In this document: one piece after another, positions 8,610 through 16,092 of the stretch
How the letters are laid out: each line of letters begins with the position of its first letter
Position numbering within the stretch: the first letter of the stretch is position 1
Assembly: GCF_037095735.1 (NCBI RefSeq)
Contig: NZ_JBAWKD010000005.1
Location: 62,001-126,000 of the forward strand
DNA: 64,000 bases
From: Frigidibacter sp037095735
GTDB lineage: Bacteria; Pseudomonadota; Alphaproteobacteria; Rhodobacterales; Rhodobacteraceae
Reading direction: 5' to 3'
Position numbers and translations under genes: made by a program
Notes under the pieces: generated by a model
What the model was told of the DNA's origin: nothing
The model's database searches: none
Seen by the model: the letters and a program-made list of their open reading frames with translations, nothing else

Positions 8610-9584
8610 TCAGTTGGTCAGTTGCGCCTGGATCTGGTCGTAGAGACCGGCCGACCAGTCGGGGAACTGGGTGTAGAAGGCCTTGGCCTTCTCCTTGAAC
8701 GGCGCGAGGTCGGGATAGGTGATCTCGACGCCCTGCGCTTCCATGTCCGCGAGGATCTTCTTGTCCGCCTCGGCCGCCAGTTCCTGGCTGTAGAGGCCGG
8801 CTTCGCGACCGGTGTCCTCGAGCATCTTCACCACCTCGGGATCGAGGGTCGAGAAGAAGGCCTCGCCGCCCAGCCAGAGCGAGGTGTTGGTCAGGTAGCC
8901 GATCATCGACAGGTGCTTGGCCTGCTCGTGCAGCTTCTGGCCATAGAGCACCGGCAGCGGGTTTTCGACGCCGTCGATCACGCCCTGGGTCAGCGCCGGG
9001 TAGACGTCGCCCAGCGGCATCGGGGTGGCGGTGCCGCCCATCGCCTCGATCGCCTTGATCTGCATCGGGTTGTTCGGCGTGCGGATCTTCAGGCCCTTCA
9101 TGTCATCCGGCGTCTCGACCTTGGTCTTGGTCAGCAGCTGGCGGGTGCCATAGAGGTAGTTCTTGATGACGATGTGGATGCCCTTGGCCTTCAGCTCTTC
9201 TTCCTTCTGCTTGAACCAGTCGGAATCATAGATCTGGAACAGCTTTTCCGGGCTGTCGGTCAGGTAGGGGCCGAAGAGGATGCCCAGGTCCGGGTCATAG
9301 TCGGTCAGGAATCCCACGTCGGCGATCGTGACGACGTTGACGCCCATCAGGCCCTGCTCGATCACGTCCTGCTTGGCGCCGAGCTGCGACGAGGGGTAGA
9401 GCTCGAGCGCGACCTTGCCCTCGGACTTCTCCTTCACCAGGTCGGCCCAGCGGTGCATCACGAGGTCGGCCGGTTCGCCCGGGTTGTTCTCGTAGGCGAC
9501 CTTCACGGTCACGTCCTGCGCGGCCAGCGGGCCGGCCAGAAGCGCGGCCAAGGCGGCGGACAGGGTCAGGGCAGTCAGTTTCAT
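8610..9584 (-). CDS. dctP: TRAP transporter substrate-binding protein (DctP family)
   Basis: A periplasmic solute-binding protein that delivers substrate to the DctQM permease. It has a Sec signal peptide (residues 1-22, MKLTALTLSAALAALLAGPL then AAQ, likely cleaved after LAAQ). The mature chain shows the DctP landmarks: LYPSSQLGAKQDVIEQGLMG, the ligand-contacting region LKIRTPNNPMQIKAIEAMG and LGDVYPALTQGVIDGVENPL. The Arg in LKIRTP normally forms the salt bridge with a substrate carboxylate, so an organic acid is expected. It is 324 residues, the usual length. It follows the regulator gene at 9605 by 20 bp and is followed by dctQ and dctM. Confidence 0.93.
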   Translation of the reverse strand: MKLTALTLSAALAALLAGPLAAQDVTVKVAYENNPGEPADLVMHRWADLVKEKSEGKVALELYPSSQLGAKQDVIEQGLMGVNVVTIADVGFLTDYDPDLGILFGPYLTDSPEKLFQIYDSDWFKQKEEELKAKGIHIVIKNYLYGTRQLLTKTKVETPDDMKGLKIRTPNNPMQIKAIEAMGGTATPMPLGDVYPALTQGVIDGVENPLPVLYGQKLHEQAKHLSMIGYLTNTSLWLGGEAFFSTLDPEVVKMLEDTGREAGLYSQELAAEADKKILADMEAQGVEITYPDLAPFKEKAKAFYTQFPDWSAGLYDQIQAQLTN

Positions 9585-9604
9585 CGGTATCCTCCCGAGG
9601 ATGG

Positions 9605-10297
9605 TCAGGGTTGGACGGTCCCGCTGCGCGCCTTCATCATGGCGAGCACCGAGCCCGAATGGTCGAAATGGATGTCGAGCGCCTTGGCCAGGGCGACGCG
9701 GTCGCGGGCCTTCAGCGCCTCGATGATGCTGTTGTGCTGGGCGACGGCGGCCTCGGTGTCGGGGCGCTGCGACTTGCCGACCTCGAGGTAGAAGCGCAGC
9801 GTCACCGCCATCACGCGGTACATGCGCAACAGCACGTCGTTGCGCGAAGCCTCCACCAGCCCGAGGTGGAAGTCGTAATCGTGCCCCGCGGCTTCCGAGA
9901 CGGTTACCGCCTCGCCCATCCGGCGATTGGCCTCTTCCATCCGCGCGATCACCTCGGCATCCGCGCCCTCGGCGGCATAGCGCGCCGCCCCGGTCTCGAC
10001 GATGCGGCGGAAGTTCAGCACATCCTCGAGCTTGCCGGGACTGGCGTCGAAATGCTGGGTAAAGACCTCGAAGATCGGGTCGAAATCGGGCTCGCGCACC
10101 TTGGCGCCGCGCTTGGTCTTCTCGATCAGCCCGAAGGCCTCGAGATGGATCATCGTCTCGCGGATGGTGTTGCGGGCCACGCCGAAGCGCTCGGCCAGAT
10201 CGCGCTCATTCGGCAGGTAGTCCCCTGCCGCATAGAGCGTGACGATCTCGCGGCGCAGCACGCCCCTCACGTCCTCGACGGCTGAAACTCCGGCCAA
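9605..10297 (-). CDS. GntR-family transcriptional regulator, FadR/FCD type
   Basis: A ligand-responsive DNA-binding regulator, probably of the TRAP operon that follows it. The N-terminal winged helix contains LPNERDLAERFGVARNTIRETMIHLEAFGLIE. The C-terminal all-helical FCD domain retains acid and His positions for a metal and carboxylate ligand (ILNFRR, DYDFHLGLVEASRN, HFDHSGSV). The start is placed at TTG 10297 because a strong GGAGGAGG lies 7-8 bases upstream. The frame opens further to an ATG at 10390, but that extension lacks a ribosome-binding site and would cover the likely operator at 10332-10340. The protein is then 230 residues, normal for the family. The operon order regulator-dctP-dctQ-dctM implies autoregulation. 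Confidence 0.88.
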   Translation of the reverse strand: MAGVSAVEDVRGVLRREIVTLYAAGDYLPNERDLAERFGVARNTIRETMIHLEAFGLIEKTKRGAKVREPDFDPIFEVFTQHFDASPGKLEDVLNFRRIVETGAARYAAEGADAEVIARMEEANRRMGEAVTVSEAAGHDYDFHLGLVEASRNDVLLRMYRVMAVTLRFYLEVGKSQRPDTEAAVAQHNSIIEALKARDRVALAKALDIHFDHSGSVLAMMKARSGTVQP

Positions 10298-10331
10298 ACC
10301 CCGCCCTCCTCCGGCGCCTTTGGTTCTGTGG

Positions 10332-10340
10332 TTGGACCAA
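10332..10340. promoter_or_regulatory. Candidate GntR operator upstream of the TRAP operon
   Basis: The 9-bp palindrome TTGGACCAA (TTGG-N-CCAA) lies 35 bp upstream of the TTG start of the GntR gene. FadR-type GntR proteins bind short palindromes of the TGGT-N-ACCA class, so this is a plausible autoregulatory site. Inferred from position and symmetry only. Confidence 0.4.
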
Positions 10341-10397
10341 ACTATGGGATGACAGGGGCGGAAGTCAATCGCCCCACGCATGGCGGCCATGCAGAAA

Positions 10398-11291
10398 TCA
10401 GGAATCTGTCCAGATTACAGAGGCTAAGAGGGTGCGCCGCGCGGTCGCCAGATGCCGATCCAGCGCCGCCATCGCGGCCGGGGCATCCCCGCGCCGCACC
10501 GCATCGAGAATCACCAGATGCTCGGCGGCCGCATCGCGGTTGCGGCCGACCTCGTCCTTCTTGTTCCACAGGTAGTGGTAGTGGACGATGATCGCGATGG
10601 TGCGGCTGAAGTCCGCGATGAAGCGGTTGCGCGCCCCGGCGCAAATCCAGGCGTGGAAGCGCGCGTCAAGCTCGGGGAAGGCCAGCGCCTCGTCCTCGCC
10701 GCCCCCGATCACCGCGCGATGCGCCTCGGCCAGCAGCTCGAGCCGCTTGAGCAGGTCCGGGTCCGGCTCGGCGATCAACCGGTCGAGCGCGCGACGCTCG
10801 AACATCAGGCGCACGTCGAACATCTCTTCGGCGAAGGCGCGGGTGAAGCCCTTCAGCACCCAATGGCGGTTCGGCGTCTTCTCGATCAGGCCGAAGGGCT
10901 CGAACCGGATCAGGAACTCGCGCACCGCGGCCAGCGGCACGTCGAACTGCCGCGCCAGCTGCGTCTCGTTCAGCACCGTTCCCGGCGGCACGTCGCCCTG
11001 CAGCACCCATTGCAGGAACCGCTCCTCGATCAGCGCATGGCTGCCGCGGGTCTCTTCGACATCGAAGTAATCCGCGGGCGAAGGCGCGCGCAGCAGCCGC
11101 TTCTCGCGCCCGTCCCAGGCCAGCACCCCCGCCCCCGCCAGATGCGACAGCACCGCGCGCACCGTGGTGCGGCTGGCGTCGAGCGCCTGCGCAAGCTCGG
11201 CCTCGGACCCCAGCGCCTCGGCCCCGCCCGCCGCCAGCCGGTCGAGCAGCCGGTTCACCTGCGCCTTGAACAGCCGGTTGTCGCGCGCCAT
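10398..11291 (-). CDS. GntR-family regulator with two winged-helix domains and an FCD domain
   Basis: A 297-residue regulator, about 60-70 residues longer than a normal FCD-type GntR protein. The extra length is at the N-terminus. Residues about 5-65 form a first helix-turn-helix-like segment (LGSEAELAQALDASRTTVRA then VLSHLAGAGVL). A second winged helix at about 85-150 contains LNETQLARQFDVPLAAVREF and FEPFGLIEKT. The FCD ligand domain follows (MFDVRLMFERRALDRLIAE, ELDARFHAWICAGARN, AAEHLVILDAVRRGD). It faces the divergent plus-strand dehydrogenase operon across a 127-bp gap, so it probably controls adh-uxaB-uxaA and itself. The inducer is likely a hexonate or KDG, inferred from the neighbours. 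Confidence 0.85.
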   Translation of the reverse strand: MARDNRLFKAQVNRLLDRLAAGGAEALGSEAELAQALDASRTTVRAVLSHLAGAGVLAWDGREKRLLRAPSPADYFDVEETRGSHALIEERFLQWVLQGDVPPGTVLNETQLARQFDVPLAAVREFLIRFEPFGLIEKTPNRHWVLKGFTRAFAEEMFDVRLMFERRALDRLIAEPDPDLLKRLELLAEAHRAVIGGGEDEALAFPELDARFHAWICAGARNRFIADFSRTIAIIVHYHYLWNKKDEVGRNRDAAAEHLVILDAVRRGDAPAAMAALDRHLATARRTLLASVIWTDS

Positions 11292-11328
11292 CGCGAAGGC
11301 CTCCTGACCGCGTTTCGGGGGATCGTCG

Positions 11329-11349
11329 AAACGCCGCTTGAAAGCGTTT
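11329..11349. promoter_or_regulatory. Candidate operator between divergent GntR and dehydrogenase operons
   Basis: An inverted repeat AAACGC-N9-GCGTTT lies in the 127-bp gap between the divergent regulator (start 11291) and the zinc dehydrogenase (start 11419). It is followed by an AT-rich stretch (11358-11380, including TATTTATTCAATAAAG) that could hold the promoter. Proposed from symmetry and position only. Confidence 0.4.
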
Positions 11350-11418
11350 GACGGTGAAAGTATTTATTCAATAAAGAACCGAACACGTCCTGACAACTGC
11401 ACCAAAGGCCGAAGCGAC

Positions 11419-12411
11419 ATGACCGAGATGAAGGCGCTGCTCTGTGTTGAGCCCGGAAAGCTGGAGCTGACCTCGCGTCCGCGCCCCGAATCGAAGCCGG
11501 GCCATGTCCGGGTCAAGGTCGGCCACATCGGCATCTGCGGCACCGACTACCACATCTACGGCGGCCACCAGCCGTTCCTCGCCTATCCCCGCGTCATGGG
11601 CCACGAACTGTCGGGCCGCGCGATGGAGGCCAGTTCCGACGGCACCATCGCCGTGGGCGATCTCGTGGTGGTGAACCCCTACCTGACCTGCGGCACCTGC
11701 CGCGCCTGCGCGAACGGCAAGCCGAACTGCTGCGAGGCGATCGCGGTGCTCGGCGTGCACACCGACGGCGGCATGTGCGAAGAGATCGTCGTCCCCGAGG
11801 GCAACCTCTACCCGGCGACCGGCCTGACCGACACCGCCGCCGCGATGGTCGAATTCCTTGCCATCGGCGCGCATGGCGTGGCGCGGGCGCGGATCCGCAA
11901 GGGCTCGTCGGCGCTGATCGTCGGCGCCGGCCCGATCGGCCTTGGTGCCGCGATCTTCGCCGCCATCGACGGGGCCGAGGTCACGCTGCGCGACAGCTCG
12001 CCCGACCGCCTGAAGCTCGCGCAGTCGGTGCTGCCCGAGGCCCGCTGCGAACTGGTGGGCGAGGAACAGCCCGGCGCCTATGACACGGTCTTCGACGCCA
12101 CCGGCAACATCCACGCGATGAACGCCGGCCTGAACTGGGTCGGGCACGGCGGCGCCTATGTGCTGCTGTCGGTCGTGAAGGGCGACCTCAGCTTCGCCGA
12201 CCCCGAATTCCACAAGCGCGAGACCACGCTCTTCGCCTCGCGCAATGCGTTGAAGTCGGACTTCGAGCACGTGATGGCCTGCATCCGCGACGGTCGCGTG
12301 CCGGTCGACAAGCTCGCCAGCCATGCGACCAGCTTCGAGGACGCGGTGACCAACCTGCCGCTCTGGGCCGGCGACCGCGGCACGCTCATCAAGGCGATCA
12401 TCCGTGTCTGA
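11419..12411 (+). CDS. Zinc-dependent alcohol dehydrogenase family; candidate L-galactonate (or L-gulonate) 5-dehydrogenase
   Basis: An NAD(P)-dependent medium-chain dehydrogenase of 330 residues. The catalytic zinc site is visible as GICGTDYH and GHELSG. Four structural-zinc cysteines lie in CGTCRACANGKPNCC. The cofactor fold carries LIVGAGPIGLGAAIFA. The genes that follow encode a tagaturonate/fructuronate-reductase-like protein and altronate dehydratase. Oxidation of L-galactonate to D-tagaturonate (the LgoD reaction), or of L-gulonate to fructuronate, therefore fits best. The family alone does not fix the substrate. The start is set at 11419; a second ATG lies at 11428. The stop overlaps the next gene by 8 bp. 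An in-frame opening from 11338 lacks homology. Confidence 0.87.
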   Translation: MTEMKALLCVEPGKLELTSRPRPESKPGHVRVKVGHIGICGTDYHIYGGHQPFLAYPRVMGHELSGRAMEASSDGTIAVGDLVVVNPYLTCGTCRACANGKPNCCEAIAVLGVHTDGGMCEEIVVPEGNLYPATGLTDTAAAMVEFLAIGAHGVARARIRKGSSALIVGAGPIGLGAAIFAAIDGAEVTLRDSSPDRLKLAQSVLPEARCELVGEEQPGAYDTVFDATGNIHAMNAGLNWVGHGGAYVLLSVVKGDLSFADPEFHKRETTLFASRNALKSDFEHVMACIRDGRVPVDKLASHATSFEDAVTNLPLWAGDRGTLIKAIIRV

Positions 12412-13501
12412 CGTGACCCCGATCCTGCAATTCGGCACCTCGCGCTTCCTGCAGGCGCATGCCGACCTGTTCTTCGCCGAGGCCGGGACTCCAGTCGCGG
12501 TCACCGTCGTGCAAAGCTCGGGCGATGCCGCGCGCGCCGGCCGCCTTGGCGCGCTGGCCGCGCCGGACGGCTACCCGGTGCGGATCCGCGGGATCGAGAA
12601 TGGCCGGACGCTGGATGAAGAGCGCCGCGTGACCTCGGTCAAGCGCACGCTGTCCACCGCGACGGACTGGGACGCGCTCTGCGCGCTGGCGGCCTCCGAG
12701 GTCACCGCGATCCTGTCGAACACCGGCGACCGCGGCTATCTGCCGATGCCGGCCGACACCGCGCCCGCCTTCGACCAGGCGATGAGCTATCCCGCGAAGC
12801 TCTTCCACCTGCTGGCGCACCGGCAGGCGGCGGGCGGCGCGCCGCTGACCATCTACCCGATGGAGCTGGTGCCCGAGAACGGCCGCGTCCTGAAGGCCCG
12901 CGTGCTGGACATCGCCGCGGCCAACGGCGCGCCCGCCGCGCTGACCGACTGGCTCTCGGCCTGCGTCTGGGTCAACAGCCTCGTCGACCGCATCGTCTCG
13001 GCCCCGATCGAGCCCGCGGGCGCGGTGGCCGAGCCCTATGCGCTCTGGGCGGTCGAGGCGGGTCCGGGCGTCACCCTGCCCTGCGTCCACCCGGCGGTGC
13101 AGCTTGTTCCCGACCTCGAAGAGATCGAGCGTCTGAAGCTGCACATCCTGAACCTCGGGCACACGGCGCTGGCCGACCTCTGGGCCGCCGAGGGTGCCGA
13201 CCCCGACCGCTTCGTGCGCCAGATGATGACCGGTCCCGCGCGCGAGACGCTGGATGCGATCTATGCCGAAGAGGTCCTGCCGGGCTTCGCGGCCAAGGGC
13301 TATGGCGACGAGGCCCGCGCCTATCTCGCCACCACGCTCGAGCGTTTCGAGAACCCGTTCCTCGACCACCGCGTCGCTGACATCGCCCAGAACCATCCCC
13401 AGAAGGTCGAGCGCCGCATCAAGGCCTTCACCGACTGGGTCGGAACCGCGGGGCCGGCCGTGCCGCGCCTGCAAGCCATCATCGAGAGAGCCACGTCATG
13501 A
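12404..13501 (+). CDS. Mannitol dehydrogenase family oxidoreductase, UxaB-like (candidate tagaturonate reductase)
   Basis: Long-chain polyol dehydrogenase family, 365 residues. The N-terminus ILQFGTSRFLQAHADLFFAEA is the family's dinucleotide-binding opening. MELVPENGRVLK and the core helix motif NLGHTALADLW follow, with WVNSLVDRIVSAP as the conserved NSxVDRI block. The expected reaction is NADH-dependent reduction of D-tagaturonate to D-altronate, which suits the UxaA enzyme encoded next. Fructuronate to mannonate is the alternative. At 365 residues it is much shorter than enterobacterial UxaB (about 480). It starts with GTG at 12404, overlapping the dehydrogenase gene by 8 bp, and its stop overlaps the uxaA ATG by 4 bp, so the three genes are translationally coupled. 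Confidence 0.85.
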   Translation: MSDVTPILQFGTSRFLQAHADLFFAEAGTPVAVTVVQSSGDAARAGRLGALAAPDGYPVRIRGIENGRTLDEERRVTSVKRTLSTATDWDALCALAASEVTAILSNTGDRGYLPMPADTAPAFDQAMSYPAKLFHLLAHRQAAGGAPLTIYPMELVPENGRVLKARVLDIAAANGAPAALTDWLSACVWVNSLVDRIVSAPIEPAGAVAEPYALWAVEAGPGVTLPCVHPAVQLVPDLEEIERLKLHILNLGHTALADLWAAEGADPDRFVRQMMTGPARETLDAIYAEEVLPGFAAKGYGDEARAYLATTLERFENPFLDHRVADIAQNHPQKVERRIKAFTDWVGTAGPAVPRLQAIIERATS

Positions 13502-15027
13502 GCCAGCCTCCGATCCTGCCACATCGTGCAGCCAACGCGCCGATCTCGATGCACCTGAGCCCGGCCGACACCGTCGCCATCGCCCTGCGCCCGCTGAGCG
13601 CCGGCGAGACGGTCGAGGGCGTGACGCTGACCGACGACGTGGCGCTTGGCCACAAGTTCGCGGTGCGGGCGATGCCGGCGGGATCGGCGGTGGTGAAATA
13701 CGGGCAGATCATGGCCGAGGCCAAGACCGACATCGCGCCCGGCCAGCATGTCCATGTCCACAATATCGGCATGTCGGAAACGCATTCGGACCTTTCGGAC
13801 CAGCACGGCGTCACCCATGCCGTGCCCGCGCGCACGACCTTCGAAGGCTACCTGCGCCCCGATGGCCGCGTCGGCACCCGCAACTTCATCGGCATCCTCG
13901 CCTCGGTGAACTGCTCGTCGACCGTGTGCAACGCCATCGCCGATGCCGCGAACCGGATCCTGAAGCCGAAATACCCCAATATCGACGGCTTCGCCCCGAT
14001 CGTGCACGACCAGGGCTGCGGCATGGCGAACCAGGGCGAGGGCTTCGACGCGCTCGTGCGCACGCTGAAGGGCTACCGCGACCATCCGAACTTCGGCGGC
14101 GTGCTGATCGTGGGCCTTGGCTGCGAGGTCAACCAGCTGACCCTCTACAAGCCCACCGACTGGACGAAGGAACGCTTCCTGTCCTTCAACATCCAGGAGG
14201 TCGGCGGGTCCTCCTCGGCCGTGCGCCGGGCGCTGGAGCTGCTCGACCCGATCGCGCGCGCCGCGAACGAGGACCGGCGGACGACCCAGCCGGTGTCGAA
14301 ACTGACGCTGGGCATGCAATGCGGCGGCTCTGACGGGTTCTCGGGGATCACCGCGAACCCGGCGCTCGGCGTCGCCTCGGACATGCTGGTGGCGGCCGGC
14401 GGCACCTCGATCCTGTCGGAAACGCCCGAGATCTTCGGGGCCGAGCATCTGCTGATCGCCCGCGCCACGCCCGAGACCGGCGCGAAGATCACCGCGATGA
14501 TCGATTGGTGGCGCGACTATGCCGACCGCAACGGCGCCTCGCTCGACAACAACCCCTCGCCGGGGAACAAGAAGGGCGGGCTGACCACGATCCTCGAGAA
14601 ATCGCTGGGCGCGGTCGCGAAGGGCGGGCTTTCGCCGCTGTCGGGCGCCTTCGCCTATGCAGAGCGCATCGACGTGCCGGGCTTCGTCTACATGGACAGC
14701 CCCGGCTACGACCCGGTCGCGGCCACGGGGCAGGTTGCCTCGGGCGCGAACCTGATCGCCTTCACCACCGGGCGCGGCTCGTGCTTCGGCGCGAAGCCCG
14801 CGCCCTCGATCAAGCTCGCCTCGAACTCGACCCTCTATCGCCAGATGCACGAAGACATGGACATCGACTGCGGCGTCGTCGTGGACGAGGGCCTGAGCCT
14901 CGAGGAGATGGGCGCGCGGATCTATGACCTGCTGCTCGACACCGCCTCGGGCAAGCACACGAAATCGGAAGACTTCGGCTACGGCGACAACGAATTCGTG
15001 CCGTGGAAGATCGGCGCGGTGCTCTGA
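13498..15027 (+). CDS. uxaA: Altronate dehydratase (UxaA/galactarate dehydratase family)
   Basis: Dehydrates D-altronate to 2-keto-3-deoxy-D-gluconate (KDG). The 509-residue protein has both usual modules fused in one chain. An N-terminal SAF domain (about 15-105) contains GHKFAVRAMPAG and HVHNIGMSETHSDL. The large catalytic domain begins GYLRPDGRVGTRNFIGI and includes CSSTV, HDQGCGM, GCEVNQ, QCGGSDGFSGITANPALG and TTGRGSCFGAKPAPSIK. The cysteines and histidines that hold iron in this family are present. The C-terminus (EEMGARIYDLLLDTASG) is complete. It is the third gene of the dehydrogenase-reductase-dehydratase operon, and kdgK converges from downstream, so its product KDG is consumed next door. 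Confidence 0.93.
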   Translation: MSQPPILPHRAANAPISMHLSPADTVAIALRPLSAGETVEGVTLTDDVALGHKFAVRAMPAGSAVVKYGQIMAEAKTDIAPGQHVHVHNIGMSETHSDLSDQHGVTHAVPARTTFEGYLRPDGRVGTRNFIGILASVNCSSTVCNAIADAANRILKPKYPNIDGFAPIVHDQGCGMANQGEGFDALVRTLKGYRDHPNFGGVLIVGLGCEVNQLTLYKPTDWTKERFLSFNIQEVGGSSSAVRRALELLDPIARAANEDRRTTQPVSKLTLGMQCGGSDGFSGITANPALGVASDMLVAAGGTSILSETPEIFGAEHLLIARATPETGAKITAMIDWWRDYADRNGASLDNNPSPGNKKGGLTTILEKSLGAVAKGGLSPLSGAFAYAERIDVPGFVYMDSPGYDPVAATGQVASGANLIAFTTGRGSCFGAKPAPSIKLASNSTLYRQMHEDMDIDCGVVVDEGLSLEEMGARIYDLLLDTASGKHTKSEDFGYGDNEFVPWKIGAVL

Positions 15028-15059
15028 GCAGTGCTCTGAACCGGCATCCGCGTCACAGG

Positions 15060-15092
15060 CGCCCGGGCGACTCTCTCTCTCCCGCCCGGGCG
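15060..15092. terminator. Bidirectional hairpin between uxaA and kdgK
   Basis: Two copies of CGCCCGGGCG (15060-15069 and 15083-15092) flank a CT-rich loop and can pair as a 10-bp stem. The hairpin sits between the converging uxaA and kdgK stops. Each arm is also self-complementary, so alternative folds exist. Confidence 0.6.
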
Positions 15093-15101
15093 ACCCTCAG
15101 T

Positions 15102-16004
15102 TCAAAGCGCCGAGACCGGCATCAGCGCGCCGCGGTGCATCACCACCTTCATCGCCACGCCGTGGCCCCTCGCCACCGCCTCGGCCGCCGGCACTCCGGT
15201 CAGCCGCGCCGCCAGATAGCCGCCGTTGAAGCTGTCGCCGGCCCCGGTCGTGTCCACGGGCTTCACCCGCTCCATCGCCGGGATCTCGGACAGGCCCTGA
15301 TCCGTGCCCAGCACCATCTCGGCGCCGCCGTTCTTCACCAGCACCTCGCCCGCCCCCAGCGCCAGATAGCGCCTGGCCGTGGCCTCGGGCGAGGCATCCC
15401 CGAACCAGTGCGCCTCGTCGTCATGCGAGGGCAGCACGATGTCGGCGCGACGCGCGGCCTCGGTCGTCGCCGCGCACATCGCCTCACCCGAGGGCCAGAG
15501 CTTCGGACGCAGGTTCGGATCGAACACCACCGTCTTGCCCGCGGCCCGCGCGCGCTCCAGCGCCGCGAACAGCGTCGCGCGCGCCTCGGGCGTCAGGATG
15601 CCGATGGTGATGCCCGAGAAATAGACGACATCCGCCGTCGCGAAGGCCGCGTCGAGCCGGGCGGGATCATCGGCCAGCGTCCGCGCGGCCGAGCTGTCGC
15701 GCCAGTAGGTGAAGCTGCGCTCGCCGTCCTTCAGGTCGATCATGTAGAGGCCGGGCACACGGGTCGGGTGCCGCGCGATCGCGCCGGTGCCGATGCCGGC
15801 CTGCGACAGGAAGTCCAGCATCGCGTCGGACAGCGGGTCGGTACCCACGGCGGTCAGGTAGTCGACCGACCAGTCCGCGGGCAGCAGCGCGCGCAGGTAC
15901 CAGGCGGTGTTCAGCGTGTCGCCGGCAAAGCCGCTGCGCCACTGGCCGGGCTCTCCGGTGCCCGAAAGCTCCACCATGCATTCGCCGACGGACAGAACCT
16001 TCAC
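15102..16004 (-). CDS. kdgK: 2-keto-3-deoxygluconate kinase (PfkB family)
   Basis: Phosphorylates KDG to KDPG for cleavage by the Entner-Doudoroff aldolase. The 300-residue PfkB-family protein opens with VLSVGECMVEL and FAGDTLNTAWYLR. The C-terminal signature VDTTGAGDSFNGGYLAARLTG holds the anion hole and catalytic Asp (GAGD). The start is taken as GTG 16004, which has AGGAGG six bases upstream; an ATG seven codons upstream lacks such a site. KdgK is the step expected after altronate dehydratase, so convergent placement next to uxaA completes the pathway to KDPG. KDPG aldolase itself is not in this window. Confidence 0.9.
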   Translation of the reverse strand: MKVLSVGECMVELSGTGEPGQWRSGFAGDTLNTAWYLRALLPADWSVDYLTAVGTDPLSDAMLDFLSQAGIGTGAIARHPTRVPGLYMIDLKDGERSFTYWRDSSAARTLADDPARLDAAFATADVVYFSGITIGILTPEARATLFAALERARAAGKTVVFDPNLRPKLWPSGEAMCAATTEAARRADIVLPSHDDEAHWFGDASPEATARRYLALGAGEVLVKNGGAEMVLGTDQGLSEIPAMERVKPVDTTGAGDSFNGGYLAARLTGVPAAEAVARGHGVAMKVVMHRGALMPVSAL

Positions 16005-16092
16005 CCTACACCTCCTGATCGTCATTCCTCCCCACGGTTCTAGACAAGCGGGGGGCAGGCACAAGGACGAAATCCCCTTGCGCGCAAGGCGT

